The notes under the pieces were generated by a model. It did no database searches. It was not told the DNA's origin and was given only the letters and a program-made list of their open reading frames with translations. 64,000 nt of DNA from Pithys albifrons albifrons (lineage: Eukaryota; Chordata; Aves; Passeriformes; Thamnophilidae), in NCBI RefSeq assembly GCF_047495875.1, contig NC_092497.1:34913375-34977374 (forward strand), given 5' to 3'. Below are positions 11,351 through 24,628 of the stretch, piece by piece; the stretch's first letter is position 1, and every line of letters starts with the position of its first letter. The position numbers and the translations under genes were made by a program.

Positions 11351-14300
11351 GCCTGGCATATGGCCAAAATAATTAACTAGGGCATGGAGGGTGGGAACAG
11401 AGGCTATATTTCTTTAATACTGCTCTTTTGAAGAATTCGTAGTCTTCTGGGTAGAACAGGCAGCAAAGAGTTAGACCTACAGCTGCATTTTCTAATATTC
11501 AGAAACAGGGATGAGGGAAACCTAGACCATGATACTACAGAGCCTGATACCAGCAAAGCCAATGCCCCTGGGACATGGGGAACATGTGAGAATGGGACTT
11601 GGCTGAACTTTATGGGCGCCAGGGGAGACGTCTGTATTGTCGCTGCTTACAAACTTTCAACTGCTATGTTTTGTATTCAGTCAGGTGCTGTTGTTCCCTG
11701 TGGTCTCAACACACTCCCTCATGCTTGTTTTCCTATAATATTTTTCAGTGGCTTAGTTCTTTGCAGTAGGTATGGATTATTGATCTTGAGCTTGTTAACT
11801 TTTATTTGTTGGGCCTTAACTTGGACTCCTCAGTTTGCTAATTTTTTTTTCTTTTCATTCTAATATTCAGGCTTCCCAGATGAGCCTGTTGAATATTTGT
11901 CTGCATGCTGTTACTCCTATAAGCTGTAAAATAAATCTGTATTTTGGCTTCTCAACATACTAGATTAAATGAACTGTGATAGTTATTATTATTCCCAAAT
12001 TATGCAGAATTAAATAACATGGTATAAAGAATTATTTGTGTTATGTTTTTTGTGTTCAGTGTTTAGTTTTTTTGAGCCTTCAGGAAGGAACGGTATTTTT
12101 TGTGTTCCTTTTTTATAATGTATCAGTTTTTCTGTCACTACAGCATTCTTTTGGAAGGGAGATAAAAGCACTTGCAAGAGAGGTCCTCTGCCTCATTAAA
12201 TTTATGTTCTCTTTTGCTTATGAGTGCATCTTTATATGCTGTTACACTACCATTTTTCCTATTGTCTGAATGATTTACTTGTCTGGGACTGGTCTGTGTG
12301 GAAGTTCGAGCTGTAAATGTTGCATAGGGATGTGAAAAGTGTGTTTGCGTCACTCCTCTCAGTTTTCTTTGTTTTGTTCTGAACCCTCTCCTGTATAGTT
12401 CTGTTCCAGTAAGTGTATTTTCTTAGTGGATGGAGACTGGCAAGTATATGGAAAGAGCTTTGTGGCTTTGAAAGAATGCATCTGCTTTTGATTTTCATGA
12501 TCTGGCAGTAGTGTGTGATCTGGTTAACTTGATTAACATCAGCAGATACTTTTTTCCCTTTCCCTAATGGGACCCCAGTGGCTGCAGCCAGGCATTGCTC
12601 CCATTTCCCTGCTCAGACTGTAATTTCTGAGCAAGCTGTTATTTGAGAGACACATGTGAGTACCCTCAGCTGTGTACAGTGCAATTACTAATACTCTTCA
12701 AATTCTGTTTTGAGCTGCAGATGTGGAGAAATGTCAGTCTTCATTAGGGTCTGAGTCAAGATCCTCCTCGGTGCAGAGAAGAGTGAATGGTGGTAATGTC
12801 CTCCCTGTTTGGGTAACCAACCCTTCTCTCATCAGCTCTGAGGAGTAGCACAGTCCTAAGTCACTGAAGAGGTGCAGAAATTGTTAATGTTTCAAGCTGG
12901 TAAAAAAATTCTGTTGGGGAGCTTGGAACAGGCAGACATGTCTGGTGGGGCCAGTCAAATAAGGAGAGGTGCTGGTCTAGCCTGGTGGACCTCCTGCAAG
13001 GGAAAGTCTGGTGTGTAGTGCTCAGTGGTGCATCTGCTGTAGTGCTGACAACTGGTCACAGCATTTTGGAAGGGTCATAACAGTGATGTGCTTGAGAATT
13101 TTTTTACCTGATGACTCAGAACTATGCTTGGAAGTAAATGTATGACATCCTTCCATGTAGTTTCAGAAAGGACTGTGGGGCTGTCTTTACAGTAGGTGCT
13201 GTAAACACAGCCAGCAATTTGTGAGAAAATGCAAGTGACAGATCAGTTTTCCTTCAAACCTTTGGAAACTTGTGAGCTGGACTGTGCAGCTTAGATTTTT
13301 GTATTTAATGTGGTCTAAATCTGCAGCTTGTCCTTGAAATAGGAGTAGTAAAATGATTGGCAGGAGTTAGTAGAAGTTGATGGCTGGAGCTAAGGTTGGG
13401 CTTATTATGTGGGCTAAAAAGGTAACAGAAAATATAGTGGAAGAGAAATCTGTCTATATAAGGAGGAGACAAAAGTTATTTTTAATCTACTGTAAACTAC
13501 ATCTATGCAGTCCTACTTCCTCCTCCTTTGCATCTGTTGTTTTGCACCATAGTTCTTTCTTGTGAATTCCACCCCCCCACCCCCCACCCTGCCTCGTTAC
13601 ATAGCTACAAGATTGAATCAAATGAAGTAGCATTTCTTTCCAGGAATAAAACAGCTCAGGTTTTCTTCACGCTCCTCCCAATTATAATTTTTCATCAAAT
13701 ATCTTTGTTACTGGGATTTCACTGTTCCTTAATGAGGTTTTTGTTAGTCTGCAGCCCTTACCTGCTCTTACTTATCTAATGAAATGAAATTAAAAGAAAG
13801 CACTTCCCAAGCAGGTTACAATTCAGAAAAGAGAGGCATCTGACACAGGACTCTAAGTGGTCTTTGCATATGCTGTTAAATTCTCAGCAATTTCATATCA
13901 TAGGGGCTCTTTAAAGGAAAAAAAATGAAAGATGTGGCTCAAAGACATACATCTGCTAAAAGACTGTTGGGTTTTTTGAGAGGTACTTTGTGTTCATATG
14001 TCTTGATAAGATCTGTAAAACAAGTGAAACACTGTAAATCAGTGAAACATTGATTTATTGCTAAGGCCTGGAAATAGAGAGGTGTTTTGTGAAATTCCTC
14101 AGAAAATGTGCTAAGACAACTTGTACTTGAGGTGGGATGCCTTCAAAAATGTAGTCAGAGGTCTCTGTGCTTTTAGTGTGGTTTTGAGATATGGGTAAAT
14201 ATTTTCAAAGAAAAGCTGTTTTTACATGGAAGACATGGGTCAATATATCCAGACCTTTTTAGGGAGGATAAAACTCTTTTTGGTCACACACTAAAATGAC

Positions 14301-14639
14301 ATACTGATTTTTTTGTGAAAGTTCTGCAAAATAAGAGGAGACAGCTATGCTTCCTATAAATAAAAGAATTAATTTGGAAAAAAAAAACCCTATGCAAGTA
14401 CCCCTAGCAAGGATACAGGCTGGGGCTGATGGTGCTAAGTAGCAGGTCTGGGACATGGCCAGGACAACAAAATAAGGGTCAGCAATGCCTGGGGCAGCAT
14501 GGGACAGACACGATCCTGAGAGTCAGGATAGGGTGGGGACCATCCCCTCTGCTCACTGCCTGCCTGACCCCACCTGGGTACTGCCTCTGCTTAGGTCCCT
14601 GATACAGGAATGACCCTGCCGGGAGTTGATGGAAGCCAC

Positions 14640-15035
14640 TGAGACAGTGAGTCTGGAGCCCTTGCTCTGCAAGGAAAGGCTGCAGGACCAGGGCTGGCTC
14701 AGCTGGGAGGAGGGATGGCTTCAGTGGGACCCCACAACAGCCCAGGAGATGGAGGAGAGGCAGCGGGCTCTTCACAGTGGTGTATGGTGGCAGGGAGTGT
14801 TGAAAGCAACTGAGACAGGCAGAAAAAGGGGAAATTGAAACTGACTATAGAGAAGAAATGTTTTTCTCAAAAAGACAGCCCAGCACTGGAGCCCAGTCAC
14901 ATTTTTCCATAAGTAGCCTTGTAGGTTATGAATCCCCAGCTGGATAAGAGCCTGAGCAATCTGGTCTGAACTCAGAGCTGGCTGTGTTTGGGGCAGGATT
15001 TGGACTGGAGACCTCTTGTGGTGCCTTCATAACTT
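14640..15035 (+). mobile_element. old CR1 LINE 3' fragment
   Basis: The segment resembles the 3' part of CR1. It has GGAAAGGCTGCAGGA followed by CTCAGCTGGGAGGAGGGA, then GGCTCTTCACAGTGGTG, and near the end AGCTGGATAAGAGCCTGAGCAATCTGGTCTGA and GATTTGGACTGGAGACCTCTTG. These appear in the order of the CR1 consensus but heavily diverged. The terminal short repeats are not seen. Confidence 0.5.
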
Positions 15036-17059
15036 GCGTTATCCTGTTATCCTGTATGTAACAGAAAAGTGTGTGTGTGTGTCTTTAGTCTTGGTTCTAT
15101 GTGGCACACAGCTTTGTTCTGAGACAGTAACTATAGTATACAGACATGTTAAGAATGTGAGTTTTTATTCAAGTCAGGATTAAATTGTGGAAATAGGATG
15201 CTCTTACAAAATAAACTACTTTAGTAATATTTGGAATAGTAAGAATAACAGTAATTTCACTTCTGCCTGTATATACAAGAAATCAAACAATTATGCATTT
15301 GGACTTGGGTAAGAAATAACAAACCAAATTGGAATCTGAACAATCACTCATTCACTTTTTCTTAATGAATATTTTTCCTGAGTAGCATTGGGTATGCATG
15401 TTGTGGTCTTGCTCTGAGATGTTGGTCAGCCCTTTGGTGGTGTTTTAAATGCTTCATTTTTTAATATAAAGTAGTAGCGAGAAATTCTTAAACTTCAAAA
15501 AACTTTTCTTTATGTTGCTTGAGAAATACATGGACATACTTATTTTTTTCTTCTTTACGGGCAGGAAAGTAGTTTAACCTTCAGCAAACAGTTAGTTGCA
15601 GTAGTAATCAAACTCTGATTTCTCTATTGTGAAGATAGAGTCATCCATCAAGTCCTTTGTGCAGAGCTAACAGTGCTTACAGAGCACTTTGTCATGTATG
15701 TTTGATTACTGGAATGCAGCTGCTGTTCTGAGTAATTAATATGAGACTATAATATTGTTCCGGTGAGTGCTGTGTCTGTATTTCCAAGGTCAGATGACCT
15801 CTCTTGCTTATATTCTCTACTGTCTATGGCATTTTATGTAGGTTATCAATTTTTTTTTTTCTTGCAGGAAATAAAGTGTTTTTTGAAGGTCTGGTGAGAA
15901 AAATCAGGCAGACCTTGTATTTACTTGAGGGAAATGCTGCTAAGAATAAAAAGTGTGGATTTTAGTAGTCTTCCAGCGACCATGTATGGAACGTGATTTA
16001 GTACTTCTAAGCCATAGCCTTAATAGGTATTCTCCAAATTACTATCCTAAGGACTGATTAACAGTACAATAAATGTTCTTGACTTAGAAGCTTACTTTTC
16101 ATTGAGGTTATGGGGGCATAGGTGACTTAAGGACATTTATTCAGACCTACAATTTTCTAAGAAAACTTATTTTCTTAGAATTAGAATTCTTTTATATTTA
16201 AAAATAAATAATAATTTATTGTTTGAGAGAATAACCTGTTTCAATGAAAAGCTCTAAAACTTGGAGTATCCTCCTCAACCCTTCAAAAGATACAACCTTG
16301 AAAATTTCAGGATATCAATATTTGTTATTAAACTGAGAGAATTCTTCAAATAAGGACAATTTTCCAAGTGGAATTTTGGAAACTTTTGCTTTGCAAAAGG
16401 AAAATGCTGTATCTCTCAGGTGGTACTTAGCAATATTTTGTAGAATTTGTAATATCTATAATTAGTTTCTCTCAGCTAGACATGTCAGTGATGCTATCTG
16501 TCCACGGAATACATTAAGGTACCATCATGTAGTAAGATTTCTAAATCAGGATGATATATTTTCAGCTATTATAAGAATTTCTATTGTCATAAACATGCTG
16601 GCATTTGATACCTTGTTTGACTTGAGTATGTTCTTGTGGTTGATTTTTTGCCTTCTCTTCTAAAAACATAATTCAGTTAAAGATGTGTCAGGATACCTGT
16701 CATAAAATTTCAGAAAGTTGATCATTATCCCGTGTTTATGTGTAACTCAATTTCTTTCAACTAGCACTACTCTTTGACCAGTGACAGACACTTAGGCATG
16801 AGTCAGGGGCTACTTTGAATGCAACAAATTTGAGGCAGATTTTTTTAACCAGTTTGCTACTTCAGCCTAATTCTGGCTATGTGCAAAAGAGTGGAAATTT
16901 TATAACTGACTTTGATGAAAGCAGGCAATATTAAGGAAACATTCCAGTCTGACCATTCATGAGGCTCTCTGGCTTCATACTCCCAACACCAGAGACTTTC
17001 ACCACTGGCACCTTTGCAGTAGGTGGCTCCAGTGACTTGACAGGTCCCCACTTGACTCC

Positions 17060-17450
17060 CTACACATTCTCACATAATTAGACCAGTTTTCCTTAGTGGT
17101 TTGATCCCAGGTTTCCCATGGCAGAGGCTCAGATATCTTGTTCCATAGAGACATTTATTCCCAGCATAGTAACAGGAAAACAGCTCCAGCTGATGCCTCC
17201 AAGGAGGGACCTGAAGCAACAAAAGCCCTGGTCTTTTATTTCCTCATGGTCCAACCATGTGGAAGTCTCACTCTTCTTTCTAAGCCTTTGGCTTCTGTTG
17301 TGTCTCCCAGTGTCCATCCACCTGGCCAGCTCTGATCTCTGTGGCCTTTTCTGCGCAAAGTGTTGGCAGTTCATGGCTCTTGCTTGGGGCTCGTGTCACC
17401 CAGGGCTCAGCCTGTATCTCACCTGGAAGGTTGCAAACTGAGATACTTGC
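17060..17450 (-). mobile_element. possible old LTR fragment
   Basis: On the minus strand, AATAAAAG (near 17240) is followed about 90 bp later by GGGAATAAATG (near 17155), resembling an LTR TATA box and poly(A) signal. The block is richer in GC than the flanks. Ends and target duplication were not found, so this remains weak. Confidence 0.3.
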
Positions 17451-17959
17451 ACCAAACATGTTCCTTAACTGTAATCCCCCTCAGGAAGGACTTTGCAAAG
17501 GACTGTTATGCCTTGGCATCTTCACCCTTTTTTTTATGGGCTAAAAGTGGAAAGCTGTCTAATATTGTTCTTGCTTATTATTTAAATAACATACCATCTG
17601 CTCCAGGCAGGAGAGAGTTTGGTTTGTTAGTTCTGGTGCACACCTGCATATATACATATATACTTGTATTCTGTCCATTCTTTCAGATTTCTTGAAAGTT
17701 TTAGCTGGAAAAGACCTTGTGACTGAAGCCTTCTTGTAACTTCCTTACCTGGAAAAAACAAACTGATTTTTTTAATTGTTATTTTGAAAAAGGATTAGTT
17801 TGTGTAGAACATCCTTATCTATCTAGCTAATGTGTTTTATTAGCTATTATTTTACAACAGCACTTCCTATATACTATATAATATACTGGTTTTCTTCCTT
17901 GTGATGAGGATTTCTGAAAATGAAAAAAATCTGGAATGAGGGCCAAGATGCATTTTGAG

Positions 17960-18092
17960 CCTTTGTTTGGGTTTTTTGTTTTGCTTTGTTTGTTGTTGGA
18001 AGGGGGTTTTGTTTGTTTGGCTGGGTTTTTTGTTATGTGGAGGGTTTTATGTTGTTTTTTGTTGTGTTTTTGGTTTGTGTGTTTTTTTAAGG
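17960..18092 (+). repeat. strand-asymmetric G/T-rich tract
   Basis: For about 130 bp the + strand is almost only G and T, with repeated units such as GTTTTTTG, GTTTGTTTG and GGGTTTTTTG, including AGGGGGTTTTG. A similar but shorter tract lies at 30385-30440. It is simple-sequence DNA and may be a decayed poly-purine/pyrimidine run. Confidence 0.6.
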
Positions 18093-19411
18093 AATCCTGT
18101 CTAAAAAACTAGAACTTTAGGTGTAACAAAGACAGGGAGCATTCACTGAGCTGGAAATGTCACCCTTTAGATTTCCCATGAAAGTATAGTGCAAGTGTCT
18201 CACACATAGCCCTGCATGCCTGTCAACTTTTTTAAGAGAGGGTGACTAAAATTACTGTTGGTTTCTTATCACAGAAAGTTATTCCCACTGCTCTTCTGCA
18301 CAGAGCTCATTTAGTCAGTAAAGTGCCACCTGAGTCTCCCTGCCTTAGTTTACTAGATTTGATTCAAGTTCTATTTCACATTCACAATTGGTGATAGACA
18401 CATACTTTTACAGATCCTTCAAGTTAGAAGTCTTCCAACAGGTACCTTTTCTTTTAGGACTTATCAATAAGTCACGGAGTACAGTTTTATTTTCCTTATG
18501 GACATGTGATTTGATTCAGGGACCTAAAAGCACATTGTGTGTCCTTTTCATGACACTGCATTTTAGAAAACATAGGACAAGGTTTAAAATAGCTGAAGAT
18601 CTTACATAAAAATGAAACTTTAAGAGCTAGATAGTCCTGCTTGCTCTATGAAACTTGCAGAAGCTAATTTGTATTCTTATAATTTGCCTGTTTCTGTGCC
18701 TGGCATATTTATTATTATGGGCAGATCTCTCTAGTAATTACATAATCTTCGAAGATTTTTTTACTCAAAGTCAGGAAGGCTGATGCCTCACTAATCTCAA
18801 TGTGGTCAAGCTTATGAATATTAGTAAAGTTTTCTCCATGTTTTAAGAAAAAAGTAATCTTAACTGATTATAGATAGATTCCACAAGGATACCTGTGTTG
18901 TGTGTAGTTGTTGATCTGAGCAATTGCAGGCTTCTGTGACAGGAATAAATCTCTTGTTTTATATTACAACATCCTTCCTTTGCTCTGAGTTAGTGAGTTG
19001 TAGGGAGAGTGCTGGAGCAAAGATGAAGTATTTCTGTTTTATCTCTGCCATGTTTGAGGTCCTGGCAAAAGTTAGCTTTTCTAATATACACCTGCTAGCA
19101 TAATTGGAATGCCACTGCAATCCACAGAAACATCTTCAAGGAGTTGCTAGGAAATGATTCTTCCACAAGGAATATGTTAATGGAAATGAGAAGTGCAGTC
19201 CCTAGGAATGTCCTTTATGATTACTACTGTTGGAGATTATTTGGATGGGAAACCATACTATTGTCCTGGCTGTTGTCTGACTGCAGAACTGACCAAGTCA
19301 AATGTTTGTCTAACAGGGAAGGAAGGGTGCCTTTTGTTGCTTCTGTTTATTGATTCCACCTTTTTTTTTTATGGTAATGTCAGAGGTGTCTTTTTTTTTA
19401 TTTCTTTTCAG

Positions 19412-20616
19412 CTGTGATAGACAAAATGTCAATAGAATAAGTGACCTACCCTCCAGAACTTGCCATGAACCATTTGGTGGGACCACCTGAGGGGGAGATC
19501 AGTGAAGAGCCAACGAATGGAGCAGTGAATGAGTCAGTGGAGGCTGATCTGAAGCACTCGGAGGTGGAAGAGGAGCAGAGGTATGTGACTCGCTATCCAA
19601 GGCATACAAACAGCAGCCAAGTGGGCCTGTCTGGGCAGGAGGAGGAAGGGATGCTAGCTCGGTCAGCCAGCACTGAGAGTGGTTTCCACAATCACACGGA
19701 TACTGCAGAAGGGGATGTGATAGCCACAGTGGAGGACAGTTATGAAACTGAGCGGGTGCAGGAAAATGAGGATGAGAGTGCATATGCGGTGCAGTACAGG
19801 CCTGAGTCTGAGGAGTACACGGAGAATGCCGAGGCTGAGCATGGTGAGGCCATTCACAACCGAACATTGCCCAATCACTTACATTTCCATTCCATTGAAC
19901 ACGAGGAAGCCATGAATGCAGCCTACTCAGGCTATGTCTACACACATCGTCTCTTCCACCAAGGAGAGGATGAACAGTATGCTGAGGCTTATGCTGACTA
20001 TGGACTGCAGGAGCACGTGTATGAAGAAATAGGAGATACACCAGACCTTGATGTTAGGGAGGGGATCCAGCAGTATGAACAGGAAAGAGAGGAAGCTGAC
20101 AATTACCGCAAGGAGGCACTTGGTGCCCGTCTTCACCACTATGATGAACGGTCTGATGGAGAGTCTGACAGCCCTGAAAAGGAAGCAGAATTTGCACCCT
20201 ACCCGAGAATGGATAGTTACGAACAAGAGGAGGACATTGATCAGATTGTAGCAGAGGTGAAACAGAGCATGAGCTCCCAGAGCTTAGACAAGGCAGCTGA
20301 AGACATGCCAGAGTCAGAGCAGAGTTTGGAGCATGGTCAGGCTCTTGTCAGTGGGGGGCATGAAAGTAATGGCCAGCTCACAACCGGTTCTCGAGTTACA
20401 TCCAACTCAGGAGAATCTGTACAGAGGTACAGCAAGGAAAAGAGAGATGCAATTTCACTGGCCATCAAGGATATTAAAGAGGCTATTGAGGAAGTGAAGA
20501 CAAGGACCATACGTTCTCCTTATACCCCTGATGAACCTAAAGAGCCTATATGGGTGATGCGGCAGGACATCAGTCCATCCAGGGATTCTGACGACCACAG
20601 GCCACTAGATGGAGAT
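19412..20616 (+). CDS. APBA1: APBA1 exon 2: 5'UTR end, start codon, Munc18- and CASK-binding regions
   Basis: The acceptor TTTCTTTTCAG ends at 19411. The initiator ATG is at 19465 in a good context (G at -3). An in-frame TAA at 19438-19440 rules out a longer N-terminus, and a GTG at 19441 is not used. The donor GAT|GTGAGT follows 20616 in phase 0, so the exon codes residues 1-384. The protein is acidic and low in complexity. Residues about 185-275, starting VYEEIGD, correspond to the Munc18-interacting domain and include ERSDGESDSPEKEAEF and EEDIDQIVAEVKQSM. Residues about 321-372, starting RYSKEKRDAISLAIKDIKEA, correspond to the CASK-interacting region. A conserved block near the N-terminus reads ARSASTESGFHNHTDTAEGD. 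The extreme N-terminus and the stretch before the CASK region are the parts most different from human. Placing this whole N-terminal half in one large exon is usual for the family. Confidence 0.97.
19426..19440 (+). promoter_or_regulatory. four-codon uORF in the APBA1 5'UTR
   Basis: ATG TCA ATA GAA TAA lies inside exon 2, 14 nt after the splice acceptor, with A at -3 relative to its ATG. It ends 24 nt before the main ATG at 19465 and is in the same frame. Because it sits in the same exon as the start codon, it should be present in every transcript that uses this acceptor. Short uORFs with a good context usually lower translation of the main ORF by forcing reinitiation or leaky scanning. That effect is inferred here, not shown. 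Confidence 0.6.
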
Positions 20617-23600
20617 GTGAGTATATAAATCTTTCGGCTCTCAGATTATGTATGTCTTGTTCCTTTAATTGTGACATGCATGACAGTGAAGAAGAGTGCA
20701 TTTTGGTCTTGTTCTGTGTCTTGTTCATGAAAAAGTATGCAGTGCTTTGTTCTAAATTTATACTCTAGAGAGCATGAGAGAAGTAAGCACATGCATTACT
20801 TGGTAGCCAAGTTTTTCATTATTAAACACTACTGACCCCAGGTACAAGAATTTGTCGCACTTGCACTTTCTGAAACAACTGCTGCTAATGCTTTTTACTG
20901 CTGTGGGATATTTTAGAGTAGCTACCAAACACTTTTATATTATCTATCCTGTGTGTTTTTGTTAATTCTAGTTTGATTTTCTGTCACATAACAATCCCAA
21001 CAGTTCTGTCAGAAATCTGTTAATATCCTTTATGATGGTATCACAGATCAGATTCATGTTCTAGAAAAGTTGCACGTCCACTTGCAGGCTCTAGAAGTAT
21101 GTTATGAATCTCAGTATATTACATTTTCACTGTAAAGTGTATTCAGTCTCCAGCAACCTGAGTATTGAAGGCCATTGTTTGGATCTACAGCAGCAGTATT
21201 TCTGAAATCCTGTACTTTTGGCATGAGTTTTAACTTTGATCAGAATTGTTTCCCAAGTTGTGCTTCCAGCTGTCTGTAAGATAATATGTACTATAAGTTT
21301 TATGAATTTTCTGCATTTTTAATAAACTCCTAAACAACTGTTAACTCTATTAAATTTATGCCTGATATGAAAAGATCTGGTAGGCTAAATTTACTGACTG
21401 AAAATAGTCTATTGTGTATTCCTAGGCTATTTACTTCAAGGAAAAGTGCAGTGCAAACATTTGTTCCATCCTGTTTATTGCCATGGAATGTTTTTGTGAC
21501 CTTGTATTTTTGAGAAGAGCACGGAAAATAGAAAATTTTTTGTGTTGTTGGGTGTTTTAAACTGAATTATTGTAATGTTTACGAATACATCAGAACTATT
21601 CAAAACACCTCAGCTGCTGCAAAGGGAATTCAGATGGTGAAAAAAGATCACATAACATGTATATCAATGACAGAATCCTGATTTCTTAATCTGCCTTCAA
21701 GATGATGGCTAGTATTCTATGAATAGGAAGAGATTTTTGGAGTATGGTGTTTGAGTTGCTGAAAACACATACAAGCTGATCAAGACATGTAGCTTTAAGA
21801 TTTTAATTGGTTTTGGAAACACAGTGATGAGTACGTTTGAGTTGTTACCTTGAATCTCAATAGTTTTATTGAACCTTATTTTTATAAAGAAACCTAAACC
21901 CATATTGCAAAAGTTATTTCTACAAATATTTTTTAAATTTTGTCCGTTACCAAGCTGATTAGCAGTCATATGAGGGTTAAAGAAATCTTCTCAGATTATC
22001 CTTTATGAGCAACAATTATTTTTATCTTCTTAAAAAATTTCCCAAAGCTGTAATTATTTTTCTCTTCTTTTTCAAATAGATCACATTACTCTTTTGCTGC
22101 ACATTTTGGTTACCATATTGTCTGTGTTCGTAAGTGTTGTCTGTGCTTTGAGGATCAAGGACTTTCCTGCTGCTTCTTTTCTTGATTGGTTGTAACACTG
22201 ACTACCATGACAGTTTCACTGACATGAGGCTGGGTATCCTGAGAGCACCAAATCCTTCCTGAAGGTGCTTCAGCTGCTCTCCAAAATATAGTTGCATTTT
22301 GCAGAATTTAACTTTTCTAAGGTATGCTGGTATGACTCAGTTTGATAAGCTGATATAGTGGATGTAACAGGTGTTTCTGTTGGTCTCCACATACATTAGA
22401 TATTGAACTACTTTGGGGTTCTCATTTTTCACCAAAAGTTAATTTCTCATTCAGTGTTTTTCATAGCATGTCAGATAAGAGCCTTACTGAGATTTTAAGA
22501 GTTGGTTGCAGTCAGAACAGTGATCTATAATGACAGTATAACTGAGTGAAAAGATAAATGTTGGTTGTAGATGTACAAACAGTCTGTGTTCTTGGAAGAA
22601 GGAAGCAAATTAGGCAAATAGTTTAGAAATCTATAGCAGATTGAGGGGAAAACACATAGAAGGGACTTGGGACTGGGTAGGAATTTTGTTTTTCCCCAAA
22701 GATGAAGTATGTATTTGCTTTACTGGATTTTTTTTAATTCAACTGGCAACTCAGGAACAGTGTGCTTTCTTTAAGAAAGCATTTGTAGAATTGCATTGCT
22801 GTAAATTGGGCAAAAATAGATTATCTTGGCTAAATGATGATTGATCAATTGTACCAAAAGCATAGTTGAAGCCTATTCACCTATGAAAATTTTTCTTCTG
22901 TCTCCCTTGAGACAGAAACAGTGTCTCAGACAGGAGCTTTTCAGGCCTACCAGCGTATGCCAAAGATGTCTTTCTGTCTGATTTGTAACACTGACCTTGA
23001 AATAAGAGTGTTTTAACCTTCAGGCAGACACTAGTTTTTCCCCCCTGAAGTACCAAGGAGCTGCAGATAAGTAATGTAAATCGGATGCTTTTATTACCTT
23101 CAATTATTTTGCAGATCTACTTAGAAAATTGTCCTCACGTTGGTTTTTAGCAAAACAATTTTCCTTTTAGAGATAGAACTTACCCGAAAATATTTGTAAT
23201 AATTTTGTGTTCTGAATCATGTGATATTGAAACTTGTAAGGCCTCTTTAGATCCAAATAACAGTCACATTTTGTTTACCTAGGAGCTCTCCACTGGAGAA
23301 AGTAAAGCCAGGGAGCCAGAAAAATTTGCAATTAAGAGTCATTAAATACAATATCTTTTGCCTTTTCTCACAAGAAAGTACCTGTTACTCCCCAGTGCTG
23401 AGCATTTGAGCGATATATTCACAGGGGAATGCTTGATAGAACACCAGTTGAAAGTGTTTAGAGACTATTTTGAGAAGCTAACAATCCAGAAATACTCTAC
23501 TAACTTGCAGCTGGGTGTAGTTTTGGGACTGTTAAGACAGACATTCAATGACTGCTATGGTAAAAAAGATACAGATCACAATATTCATTTGTACTTAAGA

Positions 23601-24210
23601 TGTCCTGATTCCAGATTTATTCACAGCTTAATCTACCAGGAATATCAGTCATTCTTGTGTAGTTTTCCTCAAAATAGATGCTTGGTAAGTACATGAAAAA
23701 AGAAAATTGCTCACAGCCCATGGATGATTCTCTTGTAGTAAACTCTGCTAGCCCTGTGATGTAGGAGGCAGCTAGCCTTCTGTGAATAAGTAATTAGTGT
23801 ACAGAGGTACCTGTTAAATCTTTAACAATGGAGAGTATTAGCTGCCATGTGCCTTGTGCACCCTGGTTTAGTGTTGTCTGACCAACTAGTTTGTGGGGAA
23901 GGTGTTGTGTATTTGATAAACATGGAAAAGTCCTCAGTATCTTTTGAATAAAGGCAGCAAGAGGGTTTTTTAAGGTTTGCCATATGAAGTATATACCATT
24001 GATGTATATTTTCAAAGTCTATTTATTAGAAACTTTTTAGACCAAAGAAGGCCATCACTTGCATATGGCCTTGTGAGGATCTCTTTTTCAAATACAATAA
24101 AAATTAAAGCTACTCAGCTGCAAGAAGTGTGACATCAGGAAACTGACCTGTGAAGGAAAAGACTGGAAATTCAGTTAGGTTATGTTTTCTAAGTGTGAAA
24201 TGAGAAAAAA

Positions 24211-24628
24211 TCATAGAATCATAAAATCAACTGGGTTGGAAGAGACCTCTGAGATCATCAAGTCCAACCCTTAATCCAACCCCACTTTGATTACTAGATC
24301 ATGGCTCTTAGTGCCACGTCCAGTCTCATCTTAAAAACCTCCAGGGTCGGAGAATCCACCACCTCCCTGGGCTGCCAAATCCAATGCCTGACCACTCTCT
24401 CTGTAAAGATCTTCTTCCTGATATCCAACCTAAACCTCCCCTGACAGAGCTTAAGCCCATGCCCTCTTGTCCTACTGTTGGTTGCCTAAGAGACCAATCC
24501 CCACCTGGCTACAGGATCCCTTCAGGTAGTTGTAGAGAGCGATAAGGTCTCCCCTGAGCCTTCTCTTCTTCAGGCTAAACAACCCCAACTCCCTCAGCCT
24601 TTCCTCATAGCACTTGTGCTCATTCGCT
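24211..24628 (-). mobile_element. CR1 LINE 3' fragment
   Basis: It starts with TCATAGAATCATAAAATC, the reverse complement of the CR1 terminal repeat. It continues GGGTTGGAAGAGACCTCTGAG, CATCAAGTCCAACCC and the usual 3'UTR and end of the reverse-transcriptase frame. It is inserted in minus orientation and 5'-truncated after about 415 bp, exactly where a second CR1 3' end begins. Confidence 0.9.

Larger units (their letters stand above)
1355..19411 (+). other. APBA1 intron 1 (3' part), mostly unique AT-rich DNA
   Basis: There is no credible exon in this 18-kb stretch. The open frames present are short (under about 120 codons), AT-rich and not recognisable. Apart from the LTR and CR1 fragments listed separately (10490-10850, about 10900-11350, 14640-15035, possibly 17060-17450), it is diffuse non-coding sequence with small simple repeats such as a GT run at 15070-15082 and a C-rich tract at 13566-13590. 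It belongs to intron 1 because the exon with the start codon begins at 19412 with a splice acceptor and no promoter features. Confidence 0.8.

Noticed and set aside
14479..14838. Overlapping open frames on both strands at 14479-14838
   Set aside because: Most of the stretch aligns in order with a diverged CR1 3' region; the frames are incidental.
19441..19464. GTG at 19441 as start of a longer APBA1 N-terminus
   Set aside because: The ATG at 19465 has a good context and gives the expected family N-terminus (MNHL); eukaryotic GTG initiation would need special evidence.
19499..20041. 180-codon minus-strand frame opposite exon 2
   Set aside because: It is a shadow of the acidic coding exon on the other strand, with a His/Pro/Ser-rich composition and no homology.
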